DNA of 64,000 nt, taken from assembly GCA_015039465.1 (NCBI GenBank), contig MU130358.1, positions 387,269-451,268 on the forward strand. Reading direction: 5' to 3'. Made by a program: the position numbers and the translations under genes. Of this stretch, positions 43,775-53,599 are shown in pieces. The first letter of the stretch is position 1. Every line of letters begins with the position of its first letter. Under the pieces are notes generated by a model. That model made no database searches, was not told the origin of the DNA, and saw only the letters and a program-made list of their open reading frames with translations. The DNA is from Phlegmacium glaucopus. Taxonomy: Eukaryota > Basidiomycota > Agaricomycetes > Agaricales > Cortinariaceae.

Positions 43775-45517
43775 AACTGGAGGTTCAAATTATGGACATG
43801 AGGAAGAAACTGCTTGGTGCAGAACATCCAAGCACCCTCACTAGTATGGCAAATATAGCAAGCACATATCGTCACCAGGGAAGGTGGAATGAGGCAGAGC
43901 AGCTGGAGGTTCAAGTTATGGAGATGAGGAAGGAGCTGCTTGGTGCAGAATGTCCAGACACCCTCACCAGTATGGCAAATCTAGCAAGCACATATCATCA
44001 TCAGAGAAGGTGGAATGAGGCAGAGAAACTGGAGGCTCAAGTTATGGACCTAAGGAAGATACTGCTTGGTGCAGAACGTCCACACACCCTCAACAGTATG
44101 GCAAATCTAGCCACCACATACTGGGCCCAGGGAAAGTGGTATGAGGCAGAGCAGCTGGAGATTCAAGTTATGGACATGAGGGAGGAGGTACTGGGTGCAG
44201 AACATCCACACACCTTCCACAGTATGGAAAATATAGCAAGCACATACAGGGATCAGGGAAGGTGGAATGAGGCAGAGCCAACTGGAGGTTCAAGTTATTG
44301 ACATGAGGAAGAAGCTGCTTGGTCCAGAACATTCAGACACACTCAACAGTGTGGCAAATCTAGCAACCACATACTGGGCTCAGGGAAGGTGGGATATGGC
44401 AGAGCAGCTGGACATTCAAGTTATGAACATGAGGAAAAAGCTGCTTGGTGCAGAACATCCACACACCCTCAACAGTCTGGCAAATCTAGCAAGCACATAC
44501 AGAGATCAGGGGAGGTGGAATGAAGCAGAGCAGCGGGAGGTTCAATTTATTGACATGAGAAAGAAGCTGCTTGGTGCAGAACATCCACACACTCTCACCA
44601 GTACATCAGAAAAAAATAACCTTGGCCTGGCTGGCTCTGGCTGCCCTGGCCTGCCCTGGCCAGCCCTGAACATCTTTGGCTAGGTTTAAAAATCTGAAAA
44701 AATGCTAACAAATCACAGAAATATTTATAGCACCCAATTTACACAATTACATAAGACAGATGCTGAGATATTAAATATATTAAATTATTTTAATATATTT
44801 AATATCTCAGCATCTGTCTTATGTAATTGTGTACTTTTTTAAAATTGGGTGCTATAAATATTTCTGTGATTTGTTAGCATTTTTTCAGATTTTTAAACCT
44901 AGCCAAAGATGTTCAGGGCTGGCCAGGGCAGGCCAGGGCAGCCAGAGCCAGCCAGGCCAAGGTTATTTTTTTCTGATGTATGGCAAATCTAGCAAACACA
45001 TACAGGGATCAGGGAAGGTGGAATGAGGCAGAGCAGCTGGAGGTTCATGTTGTGGACATGAGAAAGAAGCTGCTTGGTCCAGAACATCCAGACACAGTCA
45101 CCAGTATGGCAAATATAGCAAGCACATACGGTTGAATGAAGCAGAGCAAATAGAGGTGCAAGTTATGGAGATGAGCAAGAAGCTGTTTGGTGCAGAACAT
45201 CTAGATACCCTCAACAGTATGGAAAATCTAGCAACTACATACTGGGAAGGTGGTATGAGGCAGAGCAGCTGGACTTTCAAGTTATGGACATGAGGAAGAA
45301 GTTGCTTGGTGCAGAGCATCCAGACACACTCACCAGTATGGCAAATATAGCAAGCACATATCATCATCAGGGAAGGTGGAATAAGGCGGGGCAGCTGGAG
45401 GTTCAAGTTATGGACATGAGGAAAAAGCTGCGTGGTATAGAACATCCACACACACTCAACAGTATAGCAGATATAGCAAGCACATACCATCATCAGGGAA
45501 GGTGGAATGAGGCAGAG
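43775..45517 (+). repeat. 126-base tandem repeat array (42-residue TPRs)
   Basis: About eleven units of 126 bases encode the consensus LEVQVMDMRKKLLGAEHPDT, LTSMANLASTYRHQGRWNEA, EQ. Unit starts are near 43775, 43901, 44027, 44153, 44279, 44405 and 44531, then 45036, 45147, 45265 and 45391 after the MITE. Two units near 45127-45264 have internal deletions. The pattern is that of kinesin-light-chain-type TPRs in fungal NLRs. Confidence 0.9.
44604..44978. mobile_element. Palindromic MITE copy 1 (Pal-1)
   Basis: A 375-base foldback element: the left half is the reverse complement of the right almost to the centre (TTAAATATATTAAATTATTT region near 44780). The termini are CATCAGAAAAAAATAACCTT and its complement. 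It sits inside a TPR repeat unit whose uninterrupted sequence is known from neighbouring units (CCAGTATGGCAAAT), so the insertion is exact: TA at 44602-44603 and again at 44979-44980. No ORF; non-autonomous. The centre can form a very long RNA hairpin. Confidence 0.92.
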
Positions 45518-46094
45518 TGTTACATTCTGTTATACATTACTCTGGTCTGGCTCTGATGGAGCTGTTTCTGGTAGTCCATCTCCGTACCAGTGCTTTCCTT
45601 TACTTCCGGAATTACTCTTCCTTCATCCAACTCCAAGACTTCTCCATATCATTCTGGCTCTTCCGATGTTACTCCAAACCCATTACCATCTTCACCATAA
45701 TGACTATTTCTTTGTCATCACTTTCCCACTATCAGTCAGCACACCTGCTACAGATTATTCACCCAAGAATGCAGGACCATCCAGGAGCAGAACGCAGCAC
45801 TTTATATTTATCTTTTATATTTCAGTTGCTATTCCTTTTATTATTTAAGTACTCAAAGCTTGTATGTTTTCCTCAGTTTTGAATATCAACTTAGTTTCCT
45901 CCTCTTGTTCATCCTCTAAGTCACTGAGGCTTCCATCTTGTTCCTTCCTCTTCCGGTTCCAAAATCAGGACACTATAGGAGTTGGGCGGCACAGCACATA
46001 CACTGAGGCCAAAGTCCTATCCGTTATTTGTTCCAGTTCTGTTCCGTCTGTTCTGGAACTACTCCGATATTTTCCCCTCTGTTTAAACTGAACA
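45518..46094 (+). mobile_element. Long terminal repeat, copy 1
   Basis: About 577 bases from TGTTACATTCTGTTATACAT to AAACTGAACA, homologous in reverse orientation to 63081-63653. It shows the LTR ends TGTTA..(T)GAACA. No target duplication is visible: the 5' flank is CAGAG and the 3' flank ATTCA. It may therefore be one LTR of a larger, rearranged element, or a recombination product. It truncates the NLR-like relic. Confidence 0.7.
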
Positions 46095-46719
46095 ATTCAT
46101 TGTGTATTTTACAGTCCCCCACATTGTCCGGCCAGACTCCGCTGGATGCTGGTCCAGTCTGCCAGACTCTGGCAGAATTCCGGTAGAAGTCTGGTCAATG
46201 TCTGGTAAAAGTCTGGTCAGTGTCCAGTGAAAGTCCAGTGGATGTATAAAAATAACTGGACTGTATGTCTGGTCAGATTCTGCCAGATTCTGCCAGAATT
46301 TTATCAGAATTTGACAAGACTTAATGTAAATTTTAAACAAGTTATATTGTTATTTTGTCTGATGTTACATGTACATCTATATTCAATTTATTGATTTTTA
46401 TTGACTTCAGTCAATTCCTTACTAACTTAGATTTTTTGTAACTTTTGTAACATATTAATTAAGATTAATTGTGGTTTAAACTTGTTTACTTCTAAACTAA
46501 CCACTGTGAGGAACCAGCATCAGCCGACTCAGCCACGCCCAAGCGTCTCAGAGTTTGCTCCCCTGTGATGTTATGTCTCAGACATCCTTTGCGTTCTTTA
46601 ACCCTCACCAAAGTGTGAGAATGGCTCTTTGCCTACTGTCTCTTGCACTTCAGGTGTGCCATTTTTTTTTCTGTTCATTGTTTGTTGTGTTTACCTACTG
46701 TTTTTTGTACTTGTAGCAT
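46095..46719. repeat. Diffuse GTCTGG/CCAGAC repeats and flank
   Basis: From 46115 to about 46315 short degenerate repeats of GTCTGG, CCAGTC and TCTGCCAGA alternate, giving local foldback potential. The rest (46320-46719) is A/T rich and has no gene. It ends in the TTGTAGCAT target sequence of the next element. Confidence 0.55.
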
Positions 46720-47777
46720 AAGGGGGTGTTGGGATTAAAAAATCCGACCTAGTGTCGGATTTTTTATTTCAGCCAACTTGGACGGACTAACCATACTACA
46801 TAATCAGGCACGCATCTATATAAGGAAATATGACATCATCGCCTCACCCAGATGCCTCGCAAGTGTTGCAAATCCATTTTCGGGGCTGCTGCTCTAGTCC
46901 AATGCAGTGCAGGTGATACTGGTCAAAATTATGAGTCAGACCATGGTCATATAAGATAATAACAGAGCAATTACCCCATTGATCATTGGATTTTTGGGAA
47001 TTTTGTGCAATACAACATAGTGCTTGAAAGTCCGGTTAGGTCCGGTTATTTGGTGCCCAGGGGCTCTAACTGAGACCGAGACCGGTTAGGCTTTGTTCCC
47101 AAACCCAAAATAACCTAACCAGACTGAAAATAACTGACCAAAACCAGTTAGTTGCAGTTACTAACCAGTTAGGACCGAAAAAATGAAAAACCGGTTATAA
47201 CCAGGCAAGACCGTACATATTTCTCTCAATAAACATTGTTGCCACGCATTGTAGCTTTAAAATGAGCCCAAGAATGCTAACTTTGATGAAGAATTGACAA
47301 ATTTATGATAATATTCTTGAAAGTCTACTTTTGGCCAATATTTTAGAGATTTGACCATAACTCAGTCAGATTTTTAGTGTTTCTCACATTTTTAGGTGCA
47401 TTTTGAAGGGGTATAATAGGGTCTGTTCTAACCGGTTCTAACCGGTTTTTTAACGGTTAGTTAACCGCAAAATAACCGGTTATTTCATTTTCAGAATCAA
47501 CTAACCACTAACTGCAGTCCGGTCTTTTTGCGGTTAGGTCCGGTCCAGTCTCAGTTATTTTCTGGTTAATTAACCAGACTTTCAAGCACTAATACAACAT
47601 TGTGATATGTATTCTATAGCTATGTAGGGTACTTTTCTCAAGTCTAATAGTCATAATAGGTCTGGGAATTGTCTTTTGAGACCTCTCTACTTAGGGGTCA
47701 GAAAAAAAATTAGGGGCCTCCAGCCGGGACTAACTAACCGGGTAGTGGTCTGGGATTTTGATCCTGACACCCCCTTG
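46720..47777. mobile_element. TIR element with 9-bp target duplication (MULE-like), 1.06 kb
   Basis: The ends are inverted: AAGGGGGTGTTGGGATTAAA on the left and, in complement, AAGGGGGTGTCAGGATCAAA on the right. The 9-base TTGTAGCAT flanks it at 46711-46719 and 47778-47786. The first 40 bases contain a perfect hairpin, ATCCGAC (46742-46748) with GTCGGAT (46754-46760). There is no transposase frame. A second element (47019-47590) is nested in it, so the original length was about 480 bases. TSD length and TIRs suggest Mutator-like ancestry (inference). An LTR reading (TG..CA) is possible because TGTTGGGATT/AATCCTGACA lie just inside the ends. Confidence 0.75.
47019..47590. mobile_element. 572-base TIR element, copy 1 (nested)
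   Basis: Begins AGTGCTTGAAAGTCCGGTTA and ends in the inverted TAACCAGACTTTCAAGCACT. It is flanked by AATACAACAT at 47009-47018 and 47591-47600. The interior is rich in AACCGG/CCGGTT palindromes, especially within 150 bases of each end. No ORF. A second copy of exactly the same length lies at 55417-55988. Confidence 0.92.
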
Positions 47778-48474
47778 TTGTAGCATTGAGCAATTTTCTG
47801 CTTACATCTTTTGTCCCTCATATCCACAAAGCCTGAATCTGTGTCACAATTTGTATCATGTCCCAACATGGTGAAGCATTGTCAAGCAGCTTTACAAGAC
47901 CAAGTGCCACCTCGTCAAATACACCAGAATTTTTTGAGAACCAAAGACAAGTCATCAACAGATGCATTAACATTGTCCAAGACTTCCAGTCAGGAAAAAT
48001 CTCTAAACCCAAAGCATCTGTGCTCCTTCAGCAATCCATCCCATATGATGATGTCACTGAAGATGTCTTCCTCTCAACCTACAAGCCATATTTTAACATG
48101 CTTGAGAACTTCGAGCGGTACTGTAGAGGCAACATCAAGAGAGTCAATGATGTCTGACAACAACTTGCAGAATCTCTGCCAAACAAACGGGATGATGTTG
48201 GCAAATCACCAGCACCAGAGACCTGCCCTGTTAGAGCACCTAAGCGACCTCATTCCCCAACATCAGAGGATGAAGATGACAAATATGTTAGAGGATGTAA
48301 GGGACCCAGGAATCAAGTGAAATACAAAGGTGCTTATCTTCAATAAGCACCTTATGCCTATATACTACAAGCATGTGAGCTAATTTGACTATATGTGGCT
48401 AGGATGTAATAGAAGGTAGGGTGAGGTAGATACCAAATATAAGTATGACATTGGTTACAATGTCATTGGAAAAG

Positions 48475-48804
48475 GCAGTACTTTACCCTCCACCACACAT
48501 TCCAAGCGGGTCTGAGTGGGTCTGAGCAATCCAAGCAAATTCCAAGTAAATTCTGACCAAATCCTGAGCAATCCGGCCAAATTCTGACCAAGTTCTGACA
48601 TCATTTAGGGTTAGATTAAGGTTTGGTTAGAGTCTATTTAGGGTTAGGATATTTAAGAGGTTAGAGCAGTATATTGATCCTAGGTAGTTATAATGAATTT
48701 GATGTAAAATTGGTCAGAATATGGTTGGATCCACTTGGATTCTGCTTGGAATTTGCTCGGACCCGCTCAGACCTGCTCGGGATGTGTGGGTGAGAGTAAA
48801 GACC
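48475..48804. mobile_element. 330-base foldback TIR element with 9-bp duplication
   Basis: The left arm, CCACACATTCCAAGCGGGTC, is matched on the right by the inverse of GACCTGCTCGGGATGTGTGG, with imperfect pairing over about 60 bases and outer ends GTACTTTACC / GTAAAGACC. TTGGAAAAG occurs at 48466-48474 and again at 48805-48813. No ORF. It interrupts the retroelement relic between its first and second Gag blocks. Confidence 0.8.
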
Positions 48805-49859
48805 TTGGAAAAGGGACTACTACTACAACAATAAGGGGGTACACACAAGGAGTAAGATAAGGGTAATGCGGTATGGAATATGATCATAGAGAAAGTGAAG
48901 GTAAATACATACTAAGCATATGTAGTATCCCCTAACAGAATATGCTAGGAAGACACACCTTGACTTCAAAGTGTTACCATGGAATGTCCTCAAAGAGGCA
49001 GACCAAGGCACAGCAACATCCCTTTCTCCATCACTACAGGAAACCCAATCTCTGCTCGAGAATTTCTCTCACAACGTCAAATGAACACGATCCTCCCTGC
49101 TCAACTGTGCCTATCCCACAATTCCCTCAAGCAGAGTGGCTTAACTTGCTTAGTGGGAATGCTGTCGACCTTGATCATGTATTCTCCAACATCTACACAG
49201 TATCTTTCAAAACCAGAGACACCATTGAACTTGGGAAGAACATTGAGTTACTCCATGACTCATCCACACCAGCAAAATCAGTCGAAACCCATGGGGACTG
49301 GGTTATTGCCTGGGACTGCATGGTCAATGCCATCTTCTTTGTCTTCGAGCACAGAAAGCAGGAATTGCAGCTCTACGGCAAGCATATCCAGCGATACTTT
49401 GCATCCTTACCAGCCCAAGTTCACAGCCACATCATCAACTATGACAGAGCTGTCCAACTCAGAGCAGCTCAGTGGTGCGACCTTGAGCTGTCCAATTTTG
49501 CCAAGTTCACAGACTTGCAGATCCAATGGGTTCACAACCCAACAAACCTCATCTCAAGTCAGCTCTCTGAGCCCAAGTAGAAACAACCCACAAACTGTTG
49601 ATGTAGTGCTGCCTGTGGGAGATGGAACGAGAACAGGTGCCCAAATACAGCCACGAACTGTAACTACCTGCATGTGTGTTCCAAATGCTCCAGTGGAAAT
49701 CATGTTGCAAGCAATTGTAACTCCAACAAGAAATAAATGTTCTTCTCTCTCATGCTGGGAGCACCGTTATAAATTGTTGTTTGTGTCGTTATATAACACC
49801 AACCAGAGAGCAGTGGACCAGTCTTTAGGTCAAGAGACTCCCTGTTGTTCGTTTAGGGA

Positions 49860-51120
49860 AGGTGTAACCTTGACTCGTAACACACAGAGATAGGGAGCAA
49901 GAGTAGAGGTGAGGAGGATGAGGATGAAGGTCTTGGAAGATGAATGAGGTAGAAGACGAGGATGAGGATGGGTAAGAAAGAGTCTTCAGTAAGACTATAG
50001 CGATTGACAGTAGAGGACAGTGACAGTAAGGGACTGAAAAAGCGAACTTAGAGGGAGGAATTCACTGGAATTCCACTGAGAGGCTAACTGTTGGGGAGTA
50101 AGAATGAATTGAGATCAACTACCTATCCTGATACAAAAGAGCAGTATTTATACCCTAAGGATGAGGCTATGTAGAACAATAAAAAGAAAGAAGTACGCGC
50201 TGTCAAAAGAAGAAAGATAAAGAGAGGACAGCTGCAAGAAGAAAAGAACAATGGAAAAGAAGAAGGAACAATAAAAAAATCTGTAAAGTGTCAAAGTGCG
50301 AGAGAAAAGAAGAGAAGGCAGTGTACATAGTCCAATAGCAAAAATATATCAACTCCATAGGCGTGTGGTTATGTCAAAAATGTGAAAGGTCCTGAGTCAA
50401 CACTTGAAAGGCACAGCCTTGTTCCCGAGAAAACACTACTTGCCCATGATCCCATGTCGCGCAGCCTTGATAACACTTGACACACTGCGAGAATATTCCT
50501 CTGCTGCTGATTCATCTACAATTCCTGCTTAGTCGCGATCCTCCTGGACTTCCTAAATTGTCATAGAGAGGGTGGGAAGGCTTCATGTACCACGTGAATG
50601 ATGGTTTTGGCAGTGAATGATAAGATAAGAGGTAGATAATCAAGGATAGGGGACTGAGTGAGATCCAGGAGTGAGGGATGGCAAGATAGATGGCTGAGGG
50701 GAAGACTTGTGGGTCCATAGCCACAACAACGATGACAAAGCCTTTTACATAATGGGAGATGTAGTTGATGCGTCCATAAAGGGGCCGTTCTTGAAATGAT
50801 GGACCAAAGATACAATCAAACGCAAGCTGATGACCGATGTGAATAGTAGATTGATTGCTTTGTTGGATCACTAACCAAGGAACAAAGGGATGGTAGATGC
50901 TTAGGAGCATGTTGATAGTGAAAACAATGGAGAGCATAGTGTAAGACATTGAGAATATGATGAGCGATGAGGGTGATAATGTTGAACGAATGATTTGTCA
51001 ACCAGGAACGTGATTCAGGGCTGCTTCCAAAATAGGTAAGTGAATTCAAAGTCCACTTGTTTTCATGATGGCAACTTTTAAGCTTTCTTCTCACGCTACC
51101 AATCAGTATTGGTGCACGAT
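49860..51120 (-). mobile_element. Repeat R-A, copy 1
   Basis: Reverse-complement homologue of 62740-63080 plus 63654-64000. It lies between the Gag zinc knuckle (ends about 49737) and the RT part of the retroelement, so it is an insertion. On its own (minus) strand it holds a 145-codon frame (50949-50512) and, further on, a TATA-like GGTATAAATACTGC (about 50156-50143). Its inner end is marked by GCACCAATACTGATTGG (about 51114-51098). The outer end near 49867 shows TGTAACCTTGACTCGTAACA, an almost self-complementary 20-mer. It is probably the 3' part and/or LTR of a retrotransposon; family not recognised. Confidence 0.65.
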
Positions 51121-51570
51121 ACCGTCCGTGGTTTGTTTGTGAGTATGTGTGGGCAGACAATGATCTATCTTGCATCACTATAGCTTTGGTTACTGAAACT
51201 GCGTCACCAGTACCTGATCCACCTTGTAACAAACTCCTTAGTGCTACAAACTGGAGTATGATCAATTCCCATCCTCACCTTTTCTGTGTTACAAGTCCTA
51301 TCAATGTCAACCGTTTCCAAGACCTTTTGGAAACCCATCCTAACTGGCCACTGGTCAATTCCGTGTGCAAGGGCCTCAGAGTTGGTTTTTGGCCATGGGC
51401 TGTTACTCTAGGCTCAAACGCACCTGCTATTGTAGACAATGCTGTTCTGCAAGGAATAAAGAGTCCAGAGCATATTCAGTTCATGAGAGAACAGAGAGAT
51501 GAAGAAATAAGGCTTGGTCACTTTTCAGATCCATTCACAACGCTGTTAACTGGCATGACCACAATCCCTC

Positions 51571-51919
51571 CAACAGAAAAAAATAACCTTGGCCTGGCCA
51601 GCCCTGGCCAGCCCTGAACATCTTTGGCTAGGTTTAAAAATCTGAAAAAAATCTAACAAATCACAGAAATATTTATAGTACCCAATTCCAAAAAAAAGTA
51701 AATAATTACATAAGACAGATGCTGAGATATTCAAGATATTAAATTGTTTAAAAATCTTGAATATCTCAGCATCTGTCTTATGTAATTGTTTTTTTTTTTT
51801 GGAATTGGGTACTATAAATACTTTTGTGAGTTGTTAGATTTTTTTCATATTTTTAAACCTAGCCAAAGATGTTCAGGGCTGGCCAGGACTGGCCAGGCCA
51901 AGGTTATTTTTTTCTGATG
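51571..51919. mobile_element. Palindromic MITE copy 2 (Pal-2)
   Basis: A 349-base foldback of the same family, diverged subtype (AGTACCCAATTCC in place of AGCACCCAATTT). The left terminus is CAACAGAAAA (one change) and the right CTGATG. The flanking dinucleotide is TC on both sides (51569-51570 and 51920-51921). It interrupts the RT frame after LLTGMTTIPP. Confidence 0.88.
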
Positions 51920-52508
51920 TCTATGGGTTGTTCCTAAACCTCACTCAGACAAGTTTTGTCTCCTAGTTGATCATTCAGCAGGGGAGCATTCACTGAACTC
52001 CTACATCTCCCCCAACGACGCAAGTATCCACCTGGATACTCTCCATGTCCTTGGTAAAGCACTTATCAGGGTAAAGAGACTTCACGGTGATGTTCCCCTT
52101 GTTTTATTTAAAAATGGACATCTCACAAGCCTATCGACAGTTACCAATGCATCCGTTATGGCAACTGTGTCAAGTTGTCACCATCTTCAGTTTCCATCAC
52201 GTCAATAACAATAATAACTTTGGAAACCGAGGAGTTGGCCAGCCCTTACTCAATCTTTTTGCTTACATCAACAACACTTTTTCTTGGGTGTTTGCCAATC
52301 ACCTAACCTTCTACCCTCCTTACAAGAAGTGCATGCCAACAAAGCAAGCCCACCTTTTACAATTATTTGATGAACTTGGGATCCCTCATGAGGAACATAA
52401 GCAAGTATCAGGAGCTCCCCTCCAGATCATTGGGTTTGACGTCAACCCAAATCTTATGACAATTACAATGCCATGTGACACTAAGGCTGAACTTGTAGCA
52501 GCTATCTA

Positions 52509-52893
52509 CATCAGAAAAAAATAACCTTGGCCTGGCTGGCTCTGGCTGCCCTGGCCTGCCCTGGCCAGCCCTGAACATCTTTGGCTAGGTTTAAAAATCT
52601 GAAAAAATGCTAACAAATCACAGAAATATTTATAGCACCCAATTTCAAAAAAAGTACACAATTACATAAGACAGATGCTGAGATATTAAATATATTAAAT
52701 TATTTTAATATATTTAATATCTCAGCATCTGTCTTATGTAATTGTGTACTTTTTTAAAATTGGGTGCTATAAATATTTCTGTGATTTGTTAGCATTTTTT
52801 CAGATTTTTAAACCTAGCCAAAGATGTTCAGGGCTGGCCAGGGCAGGCCAGGGCAGCCAGAGCCAGCCAGGCCAAGGTTATTTTTTTCTGATG
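52509..52893. mobile_element. Palindromic MITE copy 3 (Pal-3)
   Basis: 385 bases, nearly identical to Pal-1; the only sizeable difference is about ten bases (CAAAAAAAGT) present here in the left arm and missing in Pal-1. TA duplicated at 52507-52508 and 52894-52895. It splits the RT frame between ..ELVAAIY and AFANPCQCC, which rejoin in frame when it is removed. Confidence 0.92.
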
Positions 52894-53335
52894 TATGCCT
52901 TTGCTAATCCATGTCAATGTTGTTCACTCAAAGATTTCCAATGACTAGCTGGTTGGATTAACTGGGCATTGAATGTTTTTCCTTTACTCCGACCAGGCCT
53001 ATCAAGTGTATATGAGAAGATGCAATGTGGTTCACAACCTTTCCAGAAACTTTCAATCAATAACACCATTTGTAATGAGCTTTGTTGGTTAGCGACCCAC
53101 ATCAGTGATTCAGACGGTGTCCATGTGATTGAATCTCAGGAATAGACCAGGTCTGAAGCACATGACACATCCCTTTGTGACGCCTGTCCGACAGGCATGG
53201 GATACTGGTCACCGAAAACCTGTGAGGGTTTTTCATGTGCTCCGTAAATTGCGTGGTAACCATCAGGCCAAATTTTTATTTCAGTTTTGGTGCCGGGAAT
53301 CCACTCATCAAGATTGCATTCAATCCGTCATGTAG

Positions 53336-53599
53336 AAATATCCTCAGATATATGAAAATAATCCTTGGAATTACTTACCACAGTCAAGATTAGGGCAAAA
53401 GAATGAACTGAAACAGAATTTAAATTTTCAGAATATACAATCCTGTCTACAGCTTGTATAAATATACCTGGAGGCAGAGACAAAATCAATAAGCAACACT
53501 GAGGAGGCCTGAAGGAGGAGGCAATTCATGTAACATTTAAATTTATGTAATTCAATATCATACAAAGTATTGACTACAGAAACCAGTTACTAGTATCTG
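53336..53599. other. Junction between retroelement relic and BCAS3-like relic
   Basis: About 260 A/T-rich bases with no gene, where the plus-strand retroelement frame gives way to the minus-strand WD40 relic. Confidence 0.4.

Larger units (their letters stand above)
41626..45517 (+). pseudogene. Broken NLR-like NB-ARC / kinesin-light-chain TPR gene
   Basis: The relic has the layout of Agaricomycete NB-ARC-TPR proteins, which are thought to act in non-self or stress recognition. A Ser/Ala-rich N-terminus (MKPIFKNIDKSKKSKYSSPT) is followed by SSPIFTGWKDILNKLGKIF and the nucleotide-binding region. The P-loop place reads LWGLGETQICLKF: the expected GxGGxGKT has lost its GAGK core. Walker B remains (EWLIVFDNADDP), as do ILITSRNQ and GCIPLAIDHAGAYIEAGKCD. 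TPR repeats start at about 43775. Damage seen: TAA at 42747-42749 after WISSLQ, frame breaks near 42995, 43378 (PQALH/LDHALLGLNN) and 44276 (one extra base), a MITE at 44604-44978, further small deletions near 45127-45260, and loss of the 3' end where an LTR begins at 45518. Clearly not functional. Confidence 0.85.
47858..53335 (+). mobile_element. Retroelement relic: Gag-like protein with CCHC knuckle, then RT/RNase H
   Basis: A decayed element in pieces. ORF start: ATG 47858, MSQHGEALSSSFTRPSATSS.. to a stop after GNIKRVNDV (48157), with further in-register codons. Gag-like part: about 48940-49737, PQFPQAEWLNLLSGNAVDLD, SVETHGDWVIAWDCM, and a zinc knuckle CSKCSSGNHVASNC (C-X2-C-X4-H-X4-C). 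RT part: about 51130-52900, HPNWPLVNSVCKGLRVGFWP, LLVDHSAGEHSLNSYISPND, VLFKMDISQAYRQLPMHPLW, the NNFGNRG and YINNTFSW (degraded active-site) blocks, and GIPHEEHKQVSGAPLQIIGF. A possible RNase H start (CDACPTGMGYW) lies near 53170. This Gag/RT type is abundant in Agaricomycetes. It carries many stops and at least five insertions (listed separately). Confidence 0.75.

Noticed and set aside
46737..46766. Bacterial-type rho-independent terminator (GC stem followed by T run)
   Set aside because: The context is fungal and the stem is part of the terminal region of a TIR element.
46727..47769. LTR reading (TG..CA) of the 1.06-kb element
   Set aside because: The exact 9-bp duplication lies outside AAGGGGG..CCCCCTT, so the element ends there and not at TG..CA. 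Kept only as an alternative.
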